Source: Vibrio gelatinilyticus (lineage in GTDB: Bacteria; Pseudomonadota; Gammaproteobacteria; Enterobacterales; Vibrionaceae). From it: 64,000 bases of DNA. A program made the position numbers and the translations under genes. Shown here in pieces: positions 7,523 to 14,554 of the stretch (position 1 is its first letter; each line of letters opens with the position of its first letter). Location of the stretch: assembly GCF_022836845.1 (NCBI RefSeq), contig NZ_JAJNNZ010000004.1, positions 1 to 64,000 on the forward strand. The letters run 5' to 3'. The notes under the pieces were generated by a model. That model saw nothing but the letters and a program-made list of their open reading frames with translations, did not search any database and was not told the origin of the DNA.

Positions 7523-7943
7523 TTCTCGGTTAAGTTCATTGGAGTAGGGGTTTGTCGCTCTAGCTTTACACCTGCTCGTCAGTGCCAAATCGCAAAACCG
7601 CGCGTGCTGTTTCTTTTGCTTGGAAAGGGCGTAAATCGACTTCGATTATGGTGCACTTGGCAGTCAGCTTTAGCGCAAGAGCCGTGAGTCGCCTTTAACT
7701 ATCGCCATCTTTGGCAGCAAGTTGGTGGACAGTTCAATGCTTCTGCATTAGGTGCGTCAGCGGCGTCAGTTTTGGAGTGTTTCTTTAAGATCTTGGTGCC
7801 AAACGTCGGCTTCATCGCACGGAAAAAGCTAACAAATTGCTCAAGCAGACAGCTAACGTTTGGCGATTTTGGTTTGGTTGAGTTTAGTGATTACGGTGGC
7901 TTTGCTTGAGTGTTGTGGTCGTTAGCTGCAACTTAGCAAGGCG
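7517..7943 (+). repeat. Repeated cassette without + strand gene, copy 3
   Basis: This 427-bp unit is the same length as copy 2 (977 to 1403), has the same start TTAGCTTTCTCGG and is closed by a nearly identical attC. Scattered substitutions separate the copies, so they are not recent identical duplicates. Confidence 0.85.
7699..7815 (-). CDS. Possible 38-aa antisense ORF in repeated cassette, copy 3
   Basis: This minus-strand frame begins MKPTFGTKILKKHS and ends CCQRWR. It is co-linear with the frames in copies 1 and 2. It has no convincing ribosome-binding site and is recorded only because the same frame recurs. Confidence 0.2.
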   Translation of the reverse strand: MKPTFGTKILKKHSKTDAADAPNAEALNCPPTCCQRWR

Positions 7944-7949
7944 TTATAA
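7827..7949 (+). repeat. attC 14 (group A, 123 bp)
   Basis: Box AGCTAAC to core GTTATAA. Confidence 0.92.
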
Positions 7950-7972
7950 CCACAGCAAAAAATGGAGTATTT

Positions 7973-8284
7973 GTGATAGCGAGAGAATGGAAAGCAACTT
8001 GTCCTAAAGAGCATGAGGACGGATTCATAGGGTACCTTTACGAAACTGGAATCAAAGATACTTCAGACACAAAGGGTTTTGTAGGTGCACAAATTTTAAA
8101 GCGAGATTTGGGCAATAGTACGGAAATTACTTTGCTTACTTTTTGGGAAGATATTGAGTGTATTAAAGCCTTCTCTGGAGAAAATATTAGTATTGCAAGA
8201 CTATACCCTGAAGATGAGAAATATAAACTAAACCCAGAGCGACATGTAAAGCACTATGAAGTCCGAGAGAATATGTGGCTATAA
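7973..8284 (+). CDS. ABM-like small protein (cassette)
   Basis: This 103-residue protein has the look of an antibiotic-biosynthesis-monooxygenase (ABM) or dimeric alpha-beta barrel fold. The segment KGFVGAQILKRDLGNSTEITLLTFWEDIECIKAFSG (about residues 34 to 69) matches the usual order of strand, strand, 'TFWED' and helix. Many members handle small aromatic or haem substrates, but some have no known activity. GTG 7973 is preceded by GGAG at 7964 to 7967. The stop codon overlaps attC 15. Confidence 0.68.
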   Translation: MIAREWKATCPKEHEDGFIGYLYETGIKDTSDTKGFVGAQILKRDLGNSTEITLLTFWEDIECIKAFSGENISIARLYPEDEKYKLNPERHVKHYEVRENMWL

Positions 8285-8401
8285 CAAATTGCTCAAGTCG
8301 ACAGCTAACGTTTGGCGATTTTGGTTCGGTTTAGTTCAGTGATTAAGGTGGCTTTGCTTGCGTGTCGTGGTAGTTAGCTGCAACTTAGCAAGGCGTTATA
8401 T
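8279..8401 (+). repeat. attC 15 (group A, 123 bp)
   Basis: Box CTATAAC to core GTTATAT. Confidence 0.92.
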
Positions 8402-8427
8402 GTTTTGGTCAATTTAGGATTTTTATA

Positions 8428-8889
8428 ATGCTGAAGCTAAGAAAAGCAGAGGCTCATGAGTTAGATTTCATCTATTTAATGGGCTTCGATGTATGGGGCG
8501 ACGGTCTTTCTTCTGAGGAGTACTTAATAGGTTGTCGCAATAGTGAAAAATACTTATCTGGTACTTGGTACGTATTGGTTGAAAAGGGTCAAGTTGTATC
8601 ATCTCTTATTGTTTATAGCGGCATGTTCGATCTCAAAGAAAGCGCTTTTGGTATTGGCTCTGTCGCTACACCTCAAGAACTACGGCATCAAGGCTATGCG
8701 TCAAAGTTGGTTAACCTAGTCAAATCTGAGTTATTTGATAGGAACCATTGCAAGGCTATATACCTACACAGTGATATTGATCAGCAGTTTTACATGAAGC
8801 TTGGTTTTGTCAGTATTCAGGGCTCTGATTGCATGATCTACACAAAGGAACCAGTGGCTTTTAATGGAGCAATACCAGCATATTTTTAG
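8428..8889 (+). CDS. GNAT family N-acetyltransferase (cassette)
   Basis: This 153-residue acetyltransferase has its acetyl-CoA loop in SVATPQELRHQGYASKLV (residues 78 to 95), followed by YLHSDIDQQFYMKLGFVSI near residue 115 onward. The substrate is unknown. The ribosome-binding site is weak (AGGA 12 bases upstream), though the start fits the family length. The attC that should follow this gene begins 13 bases after the stop but has been split by the IS110-family insertion at 8915. Confidence 0.83.
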   Translation: MLKLRKAEAHELDFIYLMGFDVWGDGLSSEEYLIGCRNSEKYLSGTWYVLVEKGQVVSSLIVYSGMFDLKESAFGIGSVATPQELRHQGYASKLVNLVKSELFDRNHCKAIYLHSDIDQQFYMKLGFVSIQGSDCMIYTKEPVAFNGAIPAYF

Positions 8890-8930
8890 CTTTGAGTTCT
8901 ACATATAACAAACGAGTATGGCGTCAATAA

Positions 8931-9887
8931 CTAAATTTTGGCGCTGTTTTCATCCCACATCGTTCCATCTCTTAACATCGAATTTAGAGTTACAACCATC
9001 TTCCTAACACAAGCAATGATAGCGACTTTCTTGGGCTTTCCTGCATCCAATAAACGTTTATATGTTGCTTTAAAAACAGGGTTACATTGCATAGCGGACA
9101 TCATTGCCATGTACAATACAGTGCGTACTTGAGCGCGACCACCTTGAATAACTCTTTTGCCTTTATGGCGGCCACTTTCCTTGGTGATTGGTGCGACACC
9201 GACTAGAGCAGCGGCTTGTTTGTTCGTGATATAACCAAGCTCTGGAACGTTACTAATAATAGAGGCTGCTGCGATATTTCCTATTCCTGGAACACTTTGA
9301 AGTAGGGTGTTCTTGGCATGGTATTCAGGGCAAGTATCGATTAATTTAATGAGCTTCTTTTCTATCTTATCAATCTGGTTTTTCATTGCGGTTAAGATAG
9401 GTTTGATGGTGGAATGCATCTCTTTAGGTAGGATTTGGATACGATTTTTTTCCATCGTTTGCATTGAGAGAAGTTGGTTTCTTCTGATGACTAAGTCACT
9501 CATAAGTCGGATGTTTTCTGCTTTTAGCTCCGTTAGTTTTGGTTGTATAGCTTCGGCATAATGAGCGATTAGCTCTGAGTCCAGTCTGTCATTTTTAGCG
9601 CGCCTGCCAATGGCACCAGCAAAGCGTTTTATGTGTAAAGGATTGGCTATAACAAAAGGAAGATTCGCCTCAGAGCATGCCATGATAAATGGCATTTCAA
9701 GACGACCTGTTGCTTCAACAACGATGCGTTTTGGCTGGTGCTTCGCAATAGTTTTAATTGCCTCTTTTATTCCTTTATCATTGTTTTCGACAGTAAAAAA
9801 TAGGTCTAATGGGCGGATGTGAATGTCTAATTGTGACTTACCAACATCAACGCCGATATTTATGTTTTGAAGTGCAGTAGGATTCAT
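8931..9887 (-). CDS. IS110-family transposase
   Basis: This 318-residue DEDD transposase has an N-terminal RuvC-like domain with GVDVGKS (Asp 14), VVEATG and NDRLDSELIA. The C-terminal Transposase_20 domain has PGIGNIAAASIIS and LVGVAPITKESGRHKGKR, whose serine is the expected second active-site nucleophile. The family recombines DNA guided by a bridge (seek) RNA from the element's non-coding end. The frame is intact, so the element may still be active. It is transcribed against the cassettes. No strong ribosome-binding site is needed to choose the start, because ATG 9887 fits the family N-terminus. Confidence 0.93.
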   Translation of the reverse strand: MNPTALQNINIGVDVGKSQLDIHIRPLDLFFTVENNDKGIKEAIKTIAKHQPKRIVVEATGRLEMPFIMACSEANLPFVIANPLHIKRFAGAIGRRAKNDRLDSELIAHYAEAIQPKLTELKAENIRLMSDLVIRRNQLLSMQTMEKNRIQILPKEMHSTIKPILTAMKNQIDKIEKKLIKLIDTCPEYHAKNTLLQSVPGIGNIAAASIISNVPELGYITNKQAAALVGVAPITKESGRHKGKRVIQGGRAQVRTVLYMAMMSAMQCNPVFKATYKRLLDAGKPKKVAIIACVRKMVVTLNSMLRDGTMWDENSAKI

Positions 9888-9904
9888 AATAAGCTAACTC
9901 ATGC

Positions 9905-10060
9905 TTGCGTAATACGGGCTCAAGTCCCAGTCGAGTATTCGAGGTTAGTGCTTGGAGCTTTAGACAGCGATCATGTTTGTTATCGGTCTCTCAATGGAGG
10001 AGCCAGCGTTTAAACGATCTACTGTATAAAGAGCTTTAGTTGCGGCTAAAGCTAGGGTCT
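9905..10060 (-). ncRNA. Candidate bridge RNA of the IS110-family element
   Basis: Read on the minus strand, this region folds into three parts. The first is a perfect 8-bp hairpin (10032 to 10053). The second is a stem (CTGT/ACAG plus GATC/GATC, at 10016 to 10025 and 9964 to 9972) enclosing an internal loop and an apical hairpin. One side of the loop reads ATAACAAAC (9975 to 9983) and the other contains AAACGCT (10005 to 10011), and both occur in the attC at the insertion point. The third is a further loop with ATACTCG (9932 to 9938), which matches the element's left junction (8913 to 8919). This is the expected target-loop and donor-loop order. RNA ends are not defined. Confidence 0.6.
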
Positions 10061-10230
10061 CACGTTACCCGATTTCATGAGTTATTATCCATACAAACGC
10101 TTAAGACGGACGCGTAACGTGCGGCACTTTTGCTTCGCAAAGTTTATGCCACGGTTTTCGGCAGCTTGGCAGGGCGTTAGGCTACTAAACGAAACACCGG
10201 CCCTAGTGGAACGGGTAGTGAGAGTAATTT

Positions 10231-10842
10231 ATGGAATATATTTACGCAGTGGTCCTTTTTGCATTGTCAGCATCTATTACCCCTGGGCCAAACACCGTAA
10301 TGGTCATGTCATCGGGACTAAATTTCGGTGCTCGAAAAACTATCCCTCTGATGGGAGGCATTTGCATAGGGTTTACGGCAATGGTATTCCTCGTAGGTGT
10401 AGGGTTTTCTTCGATATTCTCCATTTATCCCGAGCTGCATTTTTTTATAAAGTGCGTGGGTGTGCTGTACTTACTGTATTTGGCTTACTTAATAGCAAGC
10501 TCGAACGATTCAGTTAAAGATAATAATCAAAATAAGCCATTAACTTTTGTACAAGGTGCCCTTTTTCAGTGGGTCAATGTTAAGGCTTGGGTTGTAGCGA
10601 CTGGTGCTGTTGCGGCATTTACAAATGGAGCAGAAGAATTTTTTGTTCAAATTTTGGTTTTGACAACTATTTTTTTCTTAGTCTCTTTTCCAAGTGTAGC
10701 TATTTGGCTTTTATTTGGTGTGTTACTTAAAAAACTACTTAGCTCAACAAAGAGTAGAAAGTGGTTCAATATGGGTATGGCTGCCTTATTAGCATTGTCA
10801 GTTGTACCTATGGCTACTGAAATTTTACGAGAAGTAGCCTAA
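10231..10842 (+). CDS. LysE/RhtB-family amino-acid exporter (cassette)
   Basis: This 203-residue membrane protein has the LysE-family signature SITPGPNTVMVMSSG near the N-terminus (TPGPN at residues 17 to 21) and about six hydrophobic segments. Relatives export amino acids or homoserine lactones across the inner membrane, and the substrate here is unknown. ATG 10231 has GAGAG about six bases upstream. An exporter carried on a cassette fits the drug and metabolite resistance theme of the array. The stop overlaps attC 17. Confidence 0.87.
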   Translation: MEYIYAVVLFALSASITPGPNTVMVMSSGLNFGARKTIPLMGGICIGFTAMVFLVGVGFSSIFSIYPELHFFIKCVGVLYLLYLAYLIASSNDSVKDNNQNKPLTFVQGALFQWVNVKAWVVATGAVAAFTNGAEEFFVQILVLTTIFFLVSFPSVAIWLLFGVLLKKLLSSTKSRKWFNMGMAALLALSVVPMATEILREVA

Positions 10843-10958
10843 CAATTTGTTCAGGCAGACCGCTAACGTTTGGTGATTTTGGTTTGGTTGAGTTTAGTGA
10901 TTACGTGGCTTTGCTTGGGTGTTGTGTTCGTTAGCTGCAACTTAGCAAGGCGTTAGCA
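10837..10958 (+). repeat. attC 17 (group A, 122 bp)
   Basis: Box GCCTAAC to core GTTAGCA. Confidence 0.92.
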
Positions 10959-10973
10959 TACAAGGAGGTTCAA

Positions 10974-11606
10974 TTGCATATTCCTGCAAAATTCAAACAA
11001 GATGACGTTGAAGAGTTAATATCAGTAATTCAGCAGTATCCTTTTGCGACCTTGGTGTCAAACTCAGTAGACGGATTGGACGCAATGCATCTCCCTTTTT
11101 TACTAGACCGCGTAGGTGATGAGTTAGTTTTAAAAGGTCATATTGCCAAAGCAAACCCACTTTGGAAAAAGGTGAACTCGGGTGCTGATGTCTTGGTTAT
11201 ATTTAATTGTCCCAATTGTTATATTTCCCCCAACCACTATCCGACTAAAGCTCAAAATGGTAAGGCAGTTCCAACATGGAATTATGTAGTTGTTCATGTG
11301 CAAGGGAAGGTGTCTTACTCACATGACCCTGAGTGGATATATAAGGTTATTGATAACTTAACGACAATTCATGAAGCTGGCTCAGATACTCCCTGGTCGA
11401 TAGAAGATGCACCCGCCAAATTCATTGAAAAAATGCTACCAGCGGTTGTGGGAGTAGAAATTGAAGTTACATCAATAGTTGGGCAGTGGAAACTGAGTCA
11501 AAATCAGCCATCGGTAAACAAGCAAGGTGTATTTGATAGTTTGATTGCAATGGATGATTCAAATTCTCAAGGTGTCGCGGTTATGGTTCGTGCACACCTT
11601 GAATAG
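10974..11606 (+). CDS. PaiB-like FMN-binding negative regulator family protein (cassette)
   Basis: This 210-residue protein matches the PaiB family. It opens with HIPAKFKQDD, has the conserved GHIAKANPLWK segment (about residues 55 to 65), CYISPNHYPTK (about 82 to 92), VPTWNYVVVHVQGK (about 99 to 112) and an IVGQWKLSQNQP close. Bacillus PaiB lowers protease and sporulation gene expression, and structurally the family is a split-barrel flavin-binding fold. The role in Vibrio is unknown. AAGGAGG at 10962 to 10968 precedes TTG 10974, so a TTG start is well supported. Confidence 0.87.
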   Translation: MHIPAKFKQDDVEELISVIQQYPFATLVSNSVDGLDAMHLPFLLDRVGDELVLKGHIAKANPLWKKVNSGADVLVIFNCPNCYISPNHYPTKAQNGKAVPTWNYVVVHVQGKVSYSHDPEWIYKVIDNLTTIHEAGSDTPWSIEDAPAKFIEKMLPAVVGVEIEVTSIVGQWKLSQNQPSVNKQGVFDSLIAMDDSNSQGVAVMVRAHLE

Positions 11607-11608
11607 CA

Positions 11609-11703
11609 TGCTAACAAACTGCTCAAGCCGACCTAAAACGCGTGGCACTTTTGCTTCGCAAAGTATATGCCAAGGTTTTCGGCAGCTTAGCAAGGCGTTA
11701 GGT
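11609..11703 (+). repeat. attC 18 (group B, 95 bp)
   Basis: Box TGCTAAC to core GTTAGGT. One arm carries GCCAAGG instead of GCCACGG. Confidence 0.92.
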
Positions 11704-11717
11704 GCTCAGAGGAAATA

Positions 11718-12098
11718 ATGAATTCAAAGGAAGTTGTCCTATCTTTTTGGGATGCAATGAAAACTAATGATTTTGCCAAAGCAAGTGAATGGCTAAGCCC
11801 CAATTATGAAGGTTTCTGGCCTCAATCAGGTGAACTCATCACTGGCAGATGTAACTTTACTTCTATCAACTCTTTTTACCCTGCAAACGGTATTTGGGAG
11901 TTTGAAGTACACTCGGTAGTTTGCGATGGTGCAACAGTTGTGACTGATGTTTCAATTACAGATAGTGTCCAAAAAGCGCGTGCTATCACTTTCCATACCG
12001 TTGAAGACGGACTAATCATTAAGCAAAAAGAGTTTTGGCCAGACCCAATGGAAGCGCAACAATGGCGAAGCCAGTGGGTAAAGGTAGTGGAAGACTAG
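11718..12098 (+). CDS. SnoaL-like / NTF2-fold protein (cassette)
   Basis: This 126-residue protein has the NTF2-like layout. The first helix is SKEVVLSFWDAMKTNDFAKASEWLSPNYEGFWP (about residues 3 to 35), and alternating strands end in IIKQKEFWPDP. SnoaL-type proteins include polyketide cyclases, isomerases and proteins with no catalysis. A catalytic assignment is not possible. GAGGAAATA directly before ATG 11718 is a good ribosome-binding site. The gene fills its cassette. Confidence 0.78.
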   Translation: MNSKEVVLSFWDAMKTNDFAKASEWLSPNYEGFWPQSGELITGRCNFTSINSFYPANGIWEFEVHSVVCDGATVVTDVSITDSVQKARAITFHTVEDGLIIKQKEFWPDPMEAQQWRSQWVKVVED

Positions 12099-12105
12099 GC
12101 AACGC

Positions 12106-12210
12106 ACCTAACAAACTACTCAAGTGGACGCCATAAGCTTGGCGGTTTTGGTTTGAAGTTAAGTGTGTTTGGTAAGTTAATCGTTAGCGCCACTTAACGT
12201 GGCGTTAGCC
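12106..12210 (+). repeat. attC 19 (group C, 105 bp)
   Basis: Box ACCTAAC to core GTTAGCC. Confidence 0.92.
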
Positions 12211-12292
12211 CTAAAGCATCACAGTTAACCTTGAATTTTCATTGATGTATCCGCATGTTCATATAAAGAGTCAGTGATGAAAGGAAATAAGA

Positions 12293-12778
12293 ATGTATGA
12301 GCTAGGGCAAGTATTGAAAGTCCAATACACAGGTTTTAAACACTACGGGATTTATGTTGGCAACAATACGGTTATCCATAACTCTAAAAAGTATCATCGC
12401 GTCGAAGAGATTGATTTAGATGTTTTTGCAGACAACAGAACCCTACAGAAAAGTTCAATTAAGTCAGAAAACCCAGTTTTAGCTGTGCAAACGGCACGAA
12501 AATACTTAGGTATTCCTTACAGTTTGTTTTCTGAAAATTGCGAGCACTTTGTTCGAACTGCATGTGGACTAGTAAAAGAGAGCACTCAAGTACAGAAATA
12601 CTTAATTTCAGCGGTTGGCGTAGGAGCGTTGCTCAAGTCTGATAGTGCTGTAGTGCAAGCGGCTGGAGGCGCAGCTGCGTTAGCTTCTATGCTAACACCA
12701 ACAGAGCAGAGTCCGGTTAAAAATGCAGCTGTAGCTGCTTGTTTAGCTGCTGGTATTGCGTACTTAGCGTCAAAATAG
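12293..12778 (+). CDS. LRAT/NlpC-like protein with hydrophobic tail (cassette)
   Basis: This 161-residue protein resembles the LRAT branch of the NlpC/P60 superfamily. A histidine in FKHYGIYVG (His 17) and the block FSENCEHFVRTACG with Cys 83 (residues 80 to 92) are the expected His and Cys catalytic pair. In known LRAT proteins this pair performs thiol acyl transfer or lipid hydrolysis at membranes. The last 60 residues are Ala- and Leu-rich (VGVGALL, AAGGAAALASML, AAVAACLAAGIAYLA), which suggests membrane association. AAGGAA precedes ATG 12293. A leader of about 80 bp separates it from attC 19. The biological role is unknown. Confidence 0.78.
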   Translation: MYELGQVLKVQYTGFKHYGIYVGNNTVIHNSKKYHRVEEIDLDVFADNRTLQKSSIKSENPVLAVQTARKYLGIPYSLFSENCEHFVRTACGLVKESTQVQKYLISAVGVGALLKSDSAVVQAAGGAAALASMLTPTEQSPVKNAAVAACLAAGIAYLASK

Positions 12779-12884
12779 GGCTAACAATTTGTTCAAGCAG
12801 ACAGCTAACGTTCGGCGGTTTTGGTTTGAAGTTACGTAAACTTGGTAAAGTTAGTCGTCAGCGCCACTTAGCAAGGCGTTAGCC
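12779..12884 (+). repeat. attC 20 (hybrid of groups A and C, 106 bp)
   Basis: Box GGCTAAC to core GTTAGCC. The left arm (AAGCAGACAGCTAACG) is group A and the right arm (CGTCAGCGCCACTTAGC) is group C. The two halves therefore pair less well than in the other sites. Confidence 0.88.
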
Positions 12885-12894
12885 GTCATGGAGC

Positions 12895-12929
12895 TTGCTA
12901 TGCTCAAAGTGATAGAATAGTATCACTTT
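12895..12929 (+). promoter_or_regulatory. Promoter and operator of the Phd/ParE cassette
   Basis: TTGCTA (12895 to 12900) and TAGTAT (12918 to 12923) are separated by 17 bp, a sigma-70 layout. A perfect inverted repeat, AAAGTGATA (12906 to 12914) and TATCACTTT (12921 to 12929) with a 6-bp spacer, covers the -10 box. This is the likely operator for autorepression by the antitoxin or the complex. Confidence 0.75.
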
Positions 12930-12952
12930 AGTATTCCTTTGGAGCAGCTTTC

Positions 12953-13210
12953 ATGAAAGTAGAACTAGTTACATCACTTAAACGTCAAGCCACTAAGATC
13001 CTCGCCGATCTCCACGACACCAAAGAACCAGTGTTAATTACTGAGCATGGTAAGCCATCTGCGTATTTAGTTGATGTTGATGACTACGAATTTATGCAAA
13101 ATCGTTTAGCTATTCTTGAGGGTATTGCACGAGGTGAGCGTGCACTATCTGACGGTAAAGTGGTAAGTCATGATGAAGCCAAGGACAAAATGTCAAAATG
13201 GCTGAAGTAA
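12953..13210 (+). CDS. Phd/YefM-family antitoxin (cassette)
   Basis: This 85-residue antitoxin has the Phd/YefM N-terminal DNA-binding fold: VTSLKRQATKILADL, then EPVLITEHGKPSAYLVDVDDYE (about residues 26 to 47), which is the family signature. The C-terminal part is charged and probably wraps the toxin. It overlaps the toxin gene by 13 bp, so translation is coupled. It has its own promoter with a perfect operator at 12906 to 12929, unlike most cassettes. Toxin-antitoxin cassettes are thought to stabilise large arrays. Confidence 0.92.
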   Translation: MKVELVTSLKRQATKILADLHDTKEPVLITEHGKPSAYLVDVDDYEFMQNRLAILEGIARGERALSDGKVVSHDEAKDKMSKWLK

Positions 13211-13500
13211 TCTGGACTGAACCAGTGTTATCTGACCTCAATGATATCGCTGAATACATCGCTCTTGAAAATACTGTTGCGGCAAAGCAGTTAGTACGTA
13301 CGATCTTCTCCAAAGTCGAACGCCTACAAACCTTCCCGGAGTCTGGTCGTATTCCACCCGAACTAGAACATTTAAGTTATCGTGAAGTTGTCGTTAATCC
13401 ATGTCGTGTTTTCTATAAACAAGATGGTGACAAAGTGTTTATTCTGTTTGTTATGCGTGTAGAGAGAGATTTGCGTAAGTTCTTGTTGAGTAAGCAATAA
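13198..13500 (+). CDS. ParE/RelE-superfamily toxin (cassette)
   Basis: This 100-residue toxin has WTEPVLSDLNDIAEYIALENTVAAKQLV at its start, LQTFPESGRIPPELE in the middle and REVVVNPCRVFYKQDGDKVFILFVMRVERDL at its end. That order is typical of ParE/RelE toxins. ParE members poison DNA gyrase and RelE members cut mRNA at the ribosome, and the sequence alone does not decide which applies. It starts 13 bp before the antitoxin stop codon. attC 21 follows 15 bp after its stop. Confidence 0.92.
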   Translation: MAEVIWTEPVLSDLNDIAEYIALENTVAAKQLVRTIFSKVERLQTFPESGRIPPELEHLSYREVVVNPCRVFYKQDGDKVFILFVMRVERDLRKFLLSKQ

Positions 13501-13515
13501 CCTTTGGGAATGAGC

Positions 13516-13640
13516 GGCTAACAAGAAATGTAAGCAAATTCGAAACGCTTGGCACTTTCGGTTTGAATCGGCTTTAGTGTTTACAGCACAATGCTTTAGG
13601 TAGGTGGCAGCGTTGCTCACTACTTAATTTGGCGTTAGCT
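13516..13640 (+). repeat. attC 21 (group E, 125 bp)
   Basis: Box GGCTAAC to core GTTAGCT. The arms resemble attC 10 and 22 (TTCGAAACGC, GTTGCTCACTACTTAA). Confidence 0.85.
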
Positions 13641-13672
13641 GCTTTGTGGTTAATCATTAGTAAGGTGTCGTA

Positions 13673-14554
13673 ATGAGAATTTTGGTAACAGGCTCTGCGG
13701 GTAGGGTCGGGCGTGCTATCTATATTAAATTAATGCGAACACATGACGTAGTCGGTATTGATAAAATACCTTGCTCAACAGCCGATTACATTGGTGATAT
13801 CCGTGATAGCGCTCTGATTGATGGGGTTCTTGAAAATATTGATGTCATCGTTCATACAGCGGCTCTTCATGCTCCTCATGTTGGTTTAGTGCCTGATTCA
13901 GAGTTTACATCTATTAACGTAGATGCAACTGAGAAATTGGCTTTGGCTGGAGTAAAAGCAGGTGTTAAGCACTTCATTTTTACCAGTACAACTGCGTTGT
14001 ACGGTTATGCCTCGACACCTAAAAGTATTGCAGGTTGGATTGATGAGGAAGTTACCCCTCAACCCAAGTCGATTTATCATAAAAGTAAAATTGCGGCTGA
14101 AACTAAGCTAGAAGAAATTTCAAATCTGTTTCAGCTTCCAGTGACTGTGCTGCAAATGTCGAGATGCTTTCCTGAGCCTGCGAATTTAATGGCTGTATTT
14201 CGCCTGACTCGTGGTATTGATGCTCGCGATGTAGCAAATGCTCACTTATGTGCTGTGGAAAAACGCTTAAGCGGTTTTCATCGTTTTATAATCTCAGGTG
14301 CAACACCTTTTCATTTTTCTGATTGTGAAGCTCTATATACTGAAGCTGGGGCTGTTATCAAACGTAAGTGCCCAGAAATCGCGCTAGCATTTCAACAAAG
14401 AAGTTGGCAATTACCTCAAAGCTTAGATCGTGTATATGATTCGTCGTCCGCACGTGAGAAATTAGGTTGGTCGCCTATACATGGTTTTGAAAGTGTTTTA
14501 GAAATGCTAGATACTGAAACCGCTGAAGTACTACCAGTTTTGAAACGCAGTTAA
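13673..14554 (+). CDS. NAD-dependent epimerase/dehydratase (cassette)
   Basis: This 293-residue extended short-chain dehydrogenase has a Rossmann glycine motif (GSAGRVG, residues 7 to 13), VHTAALHAPH (60 to 69), a serine-rich FIFTSTTALYG (101 to 111) and the catalytic YHKSK (Tyr 135, Lys 139). This family acts on nucleotide sugars or similar substrates, and the substrate here is unknown. It is one of the largest cassette genes, and its stop codon lies within the first box of attC 22. AAGGTG precedes ATG 13673. Confidence 0.85.
   Translation: MRILVTGSAGRVGRAIYIKLMRTHDVVGIDKIPCSTADYIGDIRDSALIDGVLENIDVIVHTAALHAPHVGLVPDSEFTSINVDATEKLALAGVKAGVKHFIFTSTTALYGYASTPKSIAGWIDEEVTPQPKSIYHKSKIAAETKLEEISNLFQLPVTVLQMSRCFPEPANLMAVFRLTRGIDARDVANAHLCAVEKRLSGFHRFIISGATPFHFSDCEALYTEAGAVIKRKCPEIALAFQQRSWQLPQSLDRVYDSSSAREKLGWSPIHGFESVLEMLDTETAEVLPVLKRS

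Larger units (their letters stand above)
8915..10099 (-). mobile_element. IS110-family insertion sequence inserted in attC 16
   Basis: The element is about 1185 bp, counting one copy of the shared ACAAACG. It holds one transposase gene on the minus strand with only about 16 bp beyond its stop and about 205 bp of non-coding DNA upstream. That layout fits the IS110 subgroup rather than IS1111, whose RNA-coding end lies downstream. The ends carry imperfect inverted matches (TATGG...AATAAC on each side). The exact edges are ambiguous by 7 bp because of the shared ACAAACG. The join reconstructs an uninterrupted attC. Confidence 0.9.
8903..10182 (+). repeat. attC 16 (group B), split by an insertion sequence
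   Basis: The left part (8903 to 8914, box ATATAAC then AAACG) and the right part (10100 to 10182, ending in core GTTAGGC) join to a 95-bp group B attC. That is the same length as attC 4, 6 and 18 and agrees with them across the join. The 7-mer ACAAACG is present at both insertion junctions. The split separates the outer box from the rest of the stem and should block normal folding. Confidence 0.9.

Noticed and set aside
7439-7687. 82-codon + strand frame over attC 13 and repeated cassette copy 3
   Set aside because: It begins inside the attC and has no counterpart of equal length in the other copies.
8915-10092. IS1111-subgroup assignment of the attC insertion
   Set aside because: The long non-coding end lies upstream of the transposase, as in the IS110 subgroup, and only about 16 bp follow the gene. 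The imperfect end repeats leave some doubt.
10077-10517. 146-codon frame overlapping the split attC and the LysE gene
   Set aside because: It translates the attC stem (RRTRNVRHFCFAKFMPRF) and the LysE gene in another frame. Such attC-derived frames are a known artefact in Vibrio arrays.
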